In this document: one piece after another, positions 43,001 through 46,972 of the stretch | Layout: every line of letters begins with the position of its first letter | Position numbering within the stretch: position 1 is the first letter of the stretch | Assembly: GCA_029259635.1 (NCBI GenBank) | Contig: JAJDEU010000048.1 | Span: 1-46,972, forward strand | Length of the DNA stretch: 46,972 nucleotides | Source of the DNA: Planctomycetota bacterium | Lineage (GTDB): Bacteria; Planctomycetota; UBA1135; GCA-002686595 | Direction: 5' to 3' | Made by a program: the position numbers and the translations under genes | The notes under the pieces: model-generated | The model's database searches: none | Told to the model about the DNA's origin: nothing | Seen by the model: only the letters and a program-made list of their open reading frames with translations

Positions 43001-43484
43001 GGGGCTGAATATCGGCGGATACATTCCAGGAGTCGCAGGTTCAGGATGGGGAACAGCTCTCCATTACAACGCGGGTTGGCCTGCCGGGCCCTGTCAAGTG
43101 AACGCTCTCCCTCCAAATTCGCTGGGTTGTGATCTCACGTACGGGACAGATACAATTTCTATTGAGAGGTGTTTCCCAATGCCCTCTATCGGTGGGGGGG
43201 GAGAACCCAGTCCATGCAGGATTTGCATTCAGGCAACGTTCTATCCGGCATGCATGTGCCAAGAGACGGGGAACTCACCGTTCCAGAACGCCTTCCGTGC
43301 GTGTTTGGCTTGCAAGCACTCGAAAGGGATTTATATTGGCGATGAGGAGCATAACGCATGCATGGCCACTGCATTTCTTAAGAGCGGCAAAGGTCCCAGT
43401 TTTGGATTCATTAGGGATTTTGTACTCGCAGCTAAGAAATGCACGGTGCCAGGTTCTTTGAATCTTGTAATCAAGTGTCCTTGA
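37074..43484 (+). CDS. Giant RHS/YD-repeat protein with dockerin-like insert and Cys-rich tip
   Basis: This is a 2136-aa exported RHS-family protein. A hydrophobic N-terminal signal (about 5-30) is followed by about 200 residues resembling the N-terminal domain of secreted RHS proteins (VIGRTYNAR). About fifteen YD repeats run from roughly residue 270 to 1700 (YDAQGRSD, YDDSGRQW, YDAIGRAE, YDDLGRAT, YDAFGRLR). The RHS core closes with KRYYFQNWRGDVSAITG, RNRLFDFGLGRWLIRDRLGY and VDPDGNE (about 1951-1955). Inside the core lies a dockerin-like pair of calcium loops, D1832-D1843 and D1861-D1872. The last 182 residues are a variable tip with 12 cysteines, possibly a disulfide-stabilised effector. 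A CGCSG motif lies near 440. No Shine-Dalgarno sequence is seen. The tip region is less GC-rich than the body. Confidence 0.9.
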   Translation: MSFSLKFALGLLLSAAACVSFMTLKPTLAAMPLVANPILEIDSSSLTSYEEDSATNVQDARPDVSNRGVNIDGSLRAGAPLGWAIAGNPFGAPVSEPNISGIRLSTGTYSINDVDLVLPNSGTMPFVIGRTYNARQDDSGSHFDSTQSYQGVNWFQSAQPEIVLYDDPSDADNDLIYLVYGADRFLEFDRMGTSSVVFKGVNGAAGMIEYKSGDDTYDFHDQNGNVVSFLGFGFGVASGQFWKQTSPNASVTFVGDSSSASTASSSYDAGGRIATAYDPADRRYSFTYTTVGGADRLTEVKAETKTGGTWTGTPTGLATVGKVEYDYYVDADSYGDDGDLKLVTITTPLTDSGVESVRKKYYRYYDGGYNASTNPGYAHALKYIVDFEGARAYDWDQDSLLDDDFLTASNSSLDNYSSAYFEYDSSHRINEAWMNGECGCSGTGNGTHYFEYESNGSYSDGSGYDTAWMGRTVVKKPDNSYTTVYHDEVFQPLSRVITDADPDNTSPAPDRWVTQVVRTSAGLVSDIHTPANCTGYTHSSGAITSSTSVGLVRSFVRYGSSTVYEGFVQDQTWKEGTSGTAYMDRTFDLGTASVSIASAETLYRPHATAQYSYDEETTTSKTGTGARKRILTPTYHSSSLARANDEVEASVVSTANHGAGGSTGDKRNSYRDTSGRVTFSKDGLGVVSYSEYTNGQLTKSIRDANTTSLSPPTGYSTSAGFDRETTYTYDAQGRSDTTTADDGQVTKRYYSKLADGRLVSLAYADYEASPLKFYGPVSYTVANHVGKAVASGTIALSGNSSSSALTAHIDETDADPITAVDLGTIASLTTSHYSETGGTLEETRSYFSIPASEPGTDGTHYDPMLYGYDDSGRQWRVKEAPGTIRRTVYDAIGRAESTWIGTNDSTFSGGESSGTDDMVKISLTEYDSGNDDGNSYVTKRTAFVEDSTTDQRVTEFTNDAQGRTLVVKNPVAPHSFTKFDNRGRQIATGLFSSTASINTATDDPETETTNRLALSVTKYNEEGRVFSVIRHKIDVSDGSSDDTLEASLTWYDAAGRVVKRDGEQLTKTLYDDLGRATHQFILASHDDTTYADNDDVTGDIVLEERQTTYDTDNGDVLMTATISRSHSDTDRGSGETEGPLDTNADADALEYTAADLDGRIQITAHWYDRFGRRTDTVNYGTNGGVDFDRDGLAMPARSDTALRTTYAFNDDGDLETITDPKGIDSYRETDAAGRVTKEVSNYDSSVNSGNPSGTADNVTVKYEFTDGLQTKIIADLPSGSTDQETLYTYGTTKGTSAGDSKISTGHLLQEVEYPDSASASDVVTHAYNAQSQVLYSKDQAGNVTETDYDDGGREEHRRITTLASGFDGAVRRISMAYTSRGQISTVTQYDNATVGSGSVVDEVAYSYDGWSNISKFEQDRNSAVGASGSVDDYEVSYTYEKASSGRNTIRRASATMPSGNVITYEYHSANGNHDDEASRLSTLKDGTLRLVDYSYDGLGQVTVTDHKEPEIMWDMANSGGYVLADVDRFNRVTSNKWTRYAVTDTNLYDVDISYDRNSNITLVEDNVHVGFDASYTMDDTDRLTRAQEGTWGGSSISSETRDQEWTLSHTGNWDVAKWDLNGDGDFIDTDEYDDTRSHNDVNELTARDTDSDATNDYTHTYDAVGNMTDDGESFEYEYDAFGRLRTVKNQSSTLLAEYKYNGLGFQISEHTDTNENGVVNGDDKWFHNAYDERWRNLATFRESDSDPKEEFVNHQAGIDGTGGSSYINALVCRYLDANTDWLAAADGVLEQKRYYFQNWRGDVSAITGVNGGLWEWAKYSSYGVPFGLPGGDTDSDGDTDATDVTQIQTWIDASTYDVRGDIDLDGDVDSSDKTVVTNYFQGESAGWEVLSAIGVRHGYAGYSLDKQGLWHVRNRLFDFGLGRWLIRDRLGYVDGKGLFEAFGSSPVGRVDPDGNEYIQISPKYGTHFPGGHFVPGGLNIGGYIPGVAGSGWGTALHYNAGWPAGPCQVNALPPNSLGCDLTYGTDTISIERCFPMPSIGGGGEPSPCRICIQATFYPACMCQETGNSPFQNAFRACLACKHSKGIYIGDEEHNACMATAFLKSGKGPSFGFIRDFVLAAKKCTVPGSLNLVIKCP

Positions 43485-43544
43485 TAAAGTGCGCATTCGC
43501 CTGCGCCGGCTAAGTAAGTAATAATCGAAGGGTGGATCGGATTG

Positions 43545-43961
43545 ATGAGAAAATCAGCTATTGGTGGGATCGCGGCGATCGCTTTGTTTCTTAGTTCTAT
43601 CAATTGTGGGGGGGAAGTGGCGCTAAGGCTAAGTCGAACGTACACTGCGGTTGCCACTATGGACTCGGTCAAACAATGTATCGGGAAGATCGATATTGTT
43701 GAATTTTCCGAATGGCAGCAACAGGAAGTGCTCTCGCTCACAGGTGAAGGGAATCGAGATCAGCATTTTTGTATTGGGCGCTATGGAGCAGCTCTTGCGC
43801 AGATAAGGATTCAGAGTGCGCCGAAGGAAATGCGAATAGAAATTTCAACCGACACTAATGCTCAACACCTTGAGGAGCTGTCGATTTTAGTCTTAAAGCA
43901 ATTCGAAGTCGCAGGAATTGACTATTCGCGGGATCTCTCGGGGTGGCCGTCCAATCGATAA
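43545..43961 (+). CDS. Small exported protein downstream of RHS, possible immunity protein
   Basis: From the ATG at 43545 the product is 138 aa; a TTG codon lies directly before it. It has an N-terminal hydrophobic signal (IGGIAAIALFLSSINC) that may be a lipoprotein signal with Cys20 or an ordinary signal peptide. The mature part mixes beta-like strands and a final helix (LEELSILVLKQFEVAG), with two further cysteines near 44 and 75. I recognise no family. It lies 60 bases after the RHS gene on the same strand and shares its lower GC content. This is where immunity genes for RHS tips are normally found, so a periplasmic immunity role is possible but unproven. Confidence 0.55.
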   Translation: MRKSAIGGIAAIALFLSSINCGGEVALRLSRTYTAVATMDSVKQCIGKIDIVEFSEWQQQEVLSLTGEGNRDQHFCIGRYGAALAQIRIQSAPKEMRIEISTDTNAQHLEELSILVLKQFEVAGIDYSRDLSGWPSNR

Positions 43962-44160
43962 TGTACACGGGATTTTGGTTCCCTTGAACTGCCGTTGGAG
44001 TTCGAAAGTTTCGCGGACCTGTCATCCACGCAAACGTTATGTGCCCGCTCGGGACTCCAGTGCCGGGGATTGTGAAGCACCCTTGCGAACTCAGCGACCG
44101 CGCCGATTTTTCCACGCCCCTGAAGGCGGGTCGGTCATATCGACGATCAGCTGCTCAGTT
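43962..44160. other. Spacer between the RHS locus and IS66
   Basis: This holds no recognisable gene. The last 8 bases, GCTCAGTT (44153-44160), would be the target-site duplication if the insertion end is placed correctly. Confidence 0.4.
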
Positions 44161-44177
44161 GTACGCGTCCGGTGAGC
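44161..44177 (-). repeat. Putative IS66 terminal inverted repeat
   Basis: GTACGCGTCCGGTGAGC differs at one base from the GTAAGCG motif with which IS66-family ends begin. It is 52 bases outside the tnpC stop, a normal distance. Confidence 0.5.
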
Positions 44178-44212
44178 GCATGTCGGTTGGCGCTTGACTT
44201 GACTGGGCGGGT

Positions 44213-45739
44213 TTAGCTCGCCGATCGACCAGCCTGCCAAGCCCACGGCGTGAGCGTCGCGATCTCCGAAGCTGGCGTCGTCGCGACCCGCATCAGCACG
44301 TCCTCGATGTATTCCTCGGGATCCGCGCCGCACTGTTTGCATGAGAGCACCAGCGAATAGAGTCGACACGCGACCTCGCCGCCGCGCTGGCTTCCGAAGA
44401 CCAGCCAGTTTTTCCGCCCCACGGCCAGATGCCGCAGATCACGTTCGGCGTCGTTGTTGTGAATCGGCAATCGCGGATCATCCAGCAAGGCTAGAAGCGA
44501 TCTCTGCTGCGACATCAGGTAGCCGATTGCCTTACCGAGCTTCCCTTTCGGCACCGTGGAGCGCAGACCGTCCAGCCTTTCCGCCTCTTGATAAATTGCA
44601 TCGACGACACTCTTCGAATGCTCCTCACGCGCAGCGCGTCGCATCTCGAGTTGCCGCTCACGATCGATTTCGCCAGCCTGCACCTGTTCGTTGATCGGTC
44701 GCTCAATCGCAAACAGTTTCTGCACGAGCACGAGCAGGCCCTCGGCATTGCTCGAACCGGTATCCACTGCTTCCTTTATCTTGCGACGCGCGTGAGCCCA
44801 GCAGCCCGCCCGCGCAATCGCGTTCGTTCGAATCACTTCGTCGTAACCGGCATAGCCATCGGCGATCAGTGTCCCCGACCAATCGCCGAGAAAACGAGCT
44901 GGCCCGTCGCGTCCGCGACTCGTTCGAAACTCCACTAGTGCTTTCGACGGATCGCCTTTGCGGTGCAGGTTGCGCCAGCCCCAGGCATATCCGTTCTTTG
45001 TGCCTTTGCCGTCCTCGAGTCGCATCGTTACCGGCGTTTCGTCCGCGTGCAGCACGCTCTCTTCGAGCAGCTCGGTTCGCATCTGCACCAGCACCGGCTG
45101 CGCGACCAGCTCATCCACACGCACCAGCATGTCCCACATGCTTTGCTTGGAGATGTGCACGCCGTGCCGTTTGAAGATTCCCTCTAAACGGTGCAATGGA
45201 AGGTGATCCGCGTACTTTGACGTGGCGATGTGCGCGTAGACAGACGCCTCGTACTTGCCGCCGTCGATGACGCCATCGGGGAGCTCGGCTGTTTTGACAG
45301 CGTGCCCGTCCGGGCAGGCGTAATTCGTTCGCACGTAGCGTTTGACGACGACTCGCGCAGGGACACAGTGCCCGCGTTCCGTGACATCTTCACCGATGCG
45401 CTTCATCGGTTTGTCACAGCAAGGGCAGAGGAGCTCCGCCTCGGCGACATCGAGTTCGACGACATCGCGCGGCAAATTCGGCGGAAAGGGCGCGCGGCCG
45501 TGGCCGGTCTTCTTCTCTTGTTTCTTCTTCGCGGGAGCTTCTACTTCTTCCGAGTCCGCACTCGCACTCGTTTCGAAGAAACTCAATTGCCCAGGATCGA
45601 GACGCTCGGATTTTCGACCGAACAGACCCTGCTTCAGGATGGCGACTTCTTCACGCAGGATCTTATTCTCAAGCGTCAGCGTCTCGTTCTGCTCGATGAG
45701 TCGCACGAGCTTCGTTTCGATGTCGGGGGCAATCGTCAC
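44213..45739 (-). CDS. tnpC: IS66 transposase TnpC
   Basis: This 508-aa DDE-type transposase starts with GTG. Visible parts are an N-terminal coiled coil (LIEQNETLTLENKILREEVA), the GRKSERLDPGQL segment, a zinc-finger-like CPCCDKPM around residue 105, and the catalytic core with HADETPV, ADGYAGYDEV and HNNDAERDLR, which supply the acidic residues. The C-terminal IS66 tail (LYSLVLSCKQCGADPEEYIEDVL) is complete. Length is normal, so this gene seems intact. Confidence 0.96.
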   Translation of the reverse strand: MTIAPDIETKLVRLIEQNETLTLENKILREEVAILKQGLFGRKSERLDPGQLSFFETSASADSEEVEAPAKKKQEKKTGHGRAPFPPNLPRDVVELDVAEAELLCPCCDKPMKRIGEDVTERGHCVPARVVVKRYVRTNYACPDGHAVKTAELPDGVIDGGKYEASVYAHIATSKYADHLPLHRLEGIFKRHGVHISKQSMWDMLVRVDELVAQPVLVQMRTELLEESVLHADETPVTMRLEDGKGTKNGYAWGWRNLHRKGDPSKALVEFRTSRGRDGPARFLGDWSGTLIADGYAGYDEVIRTNAIARAGCWAHARRKIKEAVDTGSSNAEGLLVLVQKLFAIERPINEQVQAGEIDRERQLEMRRAAREEHSKSVVDAIYQEAERLDGLRSTVPKGKLGKAIGYLMSQQRSLLALLDDPRLPIHNNDAERDLRHLAVGRKNWLVFGSQRGGEVACRLYSLVLSCKQCGADPEEYIEDVLMRVATTPASEIATLTPWAWQAGRSAS

Positions 45740-45767
45740 CCATTTATCTTCGGTAACGTCGGACGGT

Positions 45768-46148
45768 TTAAGTACCGGTTTCCGCTCGAAGTTTCTTCAC
45801 CGTGTCATGAGTTACGCGGCGCTTGGATCCGCGCGAATCAATGCCATCCAAGATCAGAGAAAGTTCGCTCGCCGACATTTCAAAAGCACCGCTTTTGCCC
45901 TCAGCACGGTCGAACACCCGAAACTGGCCGTGCTCGAGACGCTTTGCGAGCAGGTAGTATCCCGACCGATCCCACCAAAGGACTTTGAGGCGATCGCGAC
46001 GACGGTTGACGAAGAGAAACAAATGTCCCGACTGCGGATCCTTGTCGATCACGTCCATCACAAGAGCAGCAAGCGTGTCGAAGGACTTGCGCATGTCCGT
46101 CACGCCGCGTGCAATAAAAAGGCGAACCGACGGTGGAAGGCTCAGCAT
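45768..46148 (-). CDS. tnpB: IS66 accessory protein TnpB (Orf2)
   Basis: This 126-aa product carries the IS66 Orf2 signature: VRLFIARGVTDMRKSFDTLA, followed by GHLFLFVNRRRDRLKVLWWD and GYYLLAKRLEHGQFRV. It is required for efficient transposition, though its precise activity is unknown. It lies 28 bases upstream of tnpC and starts 7 bases inside the end of the tnpA-like frame, as in complete IS66 elements. Confidence 0.95.
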   Translation of the reverse strand: MLSLPPSVRLFIARGVTDMRKSFDTLAALVMDVIDKDPQSGHLFLFVNRRRDRLKVLWWDRSGYYLLAKRLEHGQFRVFDRAEGKSGAFEMSASELSLILDGIDSRGSKRRVTHDTVKKLRAETGT

Positions 46149-46306
46149 TCGCGAAGGACGGAAACAACGCGGCGGAGCTCTGCCGAATTGACACCACGTG
46201 GAATCGAAAGAAAAAGATCATCCCCAACGCGGAGTTCGATTCTCGCGCCTTCATCGGGCTCGGACGGGGCAATGTGCTCCTCACAAAAACACTTACCAGT
46301 TCCCAT
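46142..46306 (-). pseudogene. IS66 tnpA-like remnant
   Basis: The C-terminal 30 residues (ELRVGDDLFLSIPRGVNSAE, then LRRVVSVLREC) fit the end of IS66 TnpA, and the stop overlaps the tnpB start in the usual way. The expected N-terminal helix-turn-helix is missing: the first in-frame ATG (46306) leaves only 54 residues, and the frame beyond that codes for unrelated sequence up to 46405. The gene therefore seems truncated, perhaps by arrival of the neighbouring element. Confidence 0.55.
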
Positions 46307-46366
46307 TTGTAGCGCAGCTCTCTGATCGCCCGTCTCCCTACCCGGCGCTAGCCGGTGGAGACGACC

Positions 46367-46972
46367 ATGTTCAGTTCCTGGAAGAGATGGCTTAAGCCAT
46401 CGCACTCTGAATCACTTCCCGCTCCCTCTCAGGCGCCCGAGCCCGTGGCAGGCGGGGAGGACGAAAGAGGGCCCGCGTTAGCGGGGCCTCTGAAGGACGA
46501 GCCGCCGGCCACGGGCTCGCCACGTCGAATTTTCCCGCGTCGCACTCCGAAGGAGCGCGCTCACCTCCTGGCACTCTTCGCGAAGAGCGCGCTCTCGCTC
46601 GAGGAGTTTTGTGCGGCGCACGAGATCAAGCCCGACACCTTCAAGGTCTGGGTGCGTCGCACGAAGAAGCGCGTTGACCCGCGCTACTCGAAGCGCTTTT
46701 CACCCGACGAGCGCCGCGAAGCGGTCGAGGCTTTTCTCAAGTCGGGCCGCACTCGCGTGGACTTCGTTCGCTTGTGGGGCTGCTCGCCCTCGAGCCTCGA
46801 CAAGTGGCTCGAACGCTATCGCGCGGACGGCCCAAAAGGGCTCGAGACACGCGTACGCAAACCTGGCCCGAAACGCCATCATCCCAAGCGCCTGTCGGAC
46901 AAGGTGCGCCAGCAGATCGTGGACGTGCGTGTCGAGCACCCGAGCTTCGGTGCACAGCGCGTGGCGGACCAC
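46367..46972 (+). CDS. HTH transposase, N-terminal part (runs off window end)
   Basis: An open frame of 202 codons runs from the ATG at 46367 to the last base without a stop. GGTGGAG lies about 7 bases upstream as ribosome-binding site. After a proline-rich start, the frame holds one helix-turn-helix (about residues 70-100, LSLEEFCAAHEIKPDTFKVW), a second (about 108-145, RFSPDERREAVEAF and CSPSSLDKWLERY), then DGPKGLETR and LSDKVRQQIVDVRVEHPSFG with AQRVADH. This is the layout of the DNA-binding half of IS3/IS481-like DDE transposases, and the integrase core should follow outside the window. It is divergent from the IS66 genes and belongs to a different element. Confidence 0.8.
   Translation, partial: MFSSWKRWLKPSHSESLPAPSQAPEPVAGGEDERGPALAGPLKDEPPATGSPRRIFPRRTPKERAHLLALFAKSALSLEEFCAAHEIKPDTFKVWVRRTKKRVDPRYSKRFSPDERREAVEAFLKSGRTRVDFVRLWGCSPSSLDKWLERYRADGPKGLETRVRKPGPKRHHPKRLSDKVRQQIVDVRVEHPSFGAQRVADH
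46386..46401. repeat. 16-bp perfect palindrome at the start of the transposase gene
   Basis: GATGGCTTAAGCCATC is self-complementary over 16 bases and lies 20 bases after the transposase ATG, near the junction of the two mobile elements. It may be chance, an operator, or part of an element end. Confidence 0.5.

Larger units (their letters stand above)
44161..46306 (-). mobile_element. IS66-family insertion sequence, one end uncertain
   Basis: The element carries tnpC and tnpB in the standard order on the minus strand, plus what looks like the end of tnpA. Its tnpC-side end is placed at 44161, where GTACGCGTCCGGTGAGC closely resembles the GTAAGCG start typical of IS66 terminal repeats. I cannot find the matching repeat on the other side. 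The outer boundary given is the first possible tnpA start codon, not a proven end. The truncation and the adjoining foreign transposase gene suggest that the element is damaged. Confidence 0.75.

Noticed and set aside
46307..46405. Upstream extension of the tnpA-like frame on the minus strand
   Set aside because: The extra residues do not resemble TnpA and overlap the start of the divergent transposase gene.
46552..46575. Possible second IS66 end around CGCTCACC
   Set aside because: Only eight bases match the complement of the 44161 end, and the site lies inside an intact transposase reading frame.
1..46972. tRNA or rRNA genes and CRISPR arrays
   Set aside because: I saw no cloverleaf-like sequence, rRNA signature or regularly spaced direct repeats. 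A tRNA scan and repeat finder would be needed to exclude them fully.

Overview
The window is a chromosomal stretch of a flagellated, diderm, moderately GC-rich bacterium. Planctomycetota is my best guess, held with low confidence. The reasons are the FlhF-FlhG-FliA flagellar order, an orphan GspD-like secretin, very large lipoproteins built from CARDB, TIG and FG-GAP modules, a giant YD/RHS protein containing a dockerin-like insert, and many starts without a visible Shine-Dalgarno sequence. No marker gene settles the phylum; Myxococcota or another delta-like lineage remains possible.

Region 1 (1-17.6 kb) is a late-flagellar locus. It holds a flagellin 3' end with tandem terminators, a CARDB-repeat lipoprotein plus a small secreted protein, then fliD-fliS-fliT-like behind a sigma-54-like promoter. 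A long, tightly packed operon follows (about 5.9-16.3 kb): fliO-fliP-fliQ-fliR-flhB-flhA-flhF-flhG-(85 aa membrane ORF)-fliA, then four uncharacterised ORFs, two of them lipoproteins. A uracil-DNA glycosylase family gene and a convergent gene for a FlgM-like anti-sigma-28 factor close the region. The operon encodes the export gate (FliOPQR, FlhBA), the pair of NTPases that set flagellar position and number (FlhF, FlhG) and the late sigma factor (FliA). FlgM, 2.7 kb away, would hold FliA inactive until the export gate works.

Region 2 (17.7-31.0 kb) encodes envelope and surface proteins: an M1-family metallopeptidase with a membrane protein partner, an 1100-aa TIG/Ig-like lipoprotein, a TorF-like outer-membrane barrel with a possible intragenic sigma-28 promoter upstream, and a 1749-aa lipoprotein ending in 14 FG-GAP/VCBS calcium-binding repeats.

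Region 3 (31.0-36.5 kb) starts with a 603-bp non-coding stretch carrying a perfect 38-bp palindrome and further hairpins. A solitary AAA/DUF4143 ATPase follows. Then comes a compact reverse-strand cassette: a secreted helical protein, a GspD-type secretin and a TPR lipoprotein that could be the secretin's pilotin, with no other secretion-system genes visible.

Region 4 (37.1-46.97 kb) is a polymorphic and mobile zone. A 2136-aa RHS protein has a dockerin-like insert and a 12-cysteine C-terminal tip, and is followed by a small exported protein in the position of an immunity gene. An IS66 element (tnpC, tnpB and a tnpA remnant) and a divergent transposase gene running off the window end complete it. 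The most interesting unexplained units are the four ORFs after fliA, the secretin/pilotin-like cassette and the RHS tip with its neighbour.
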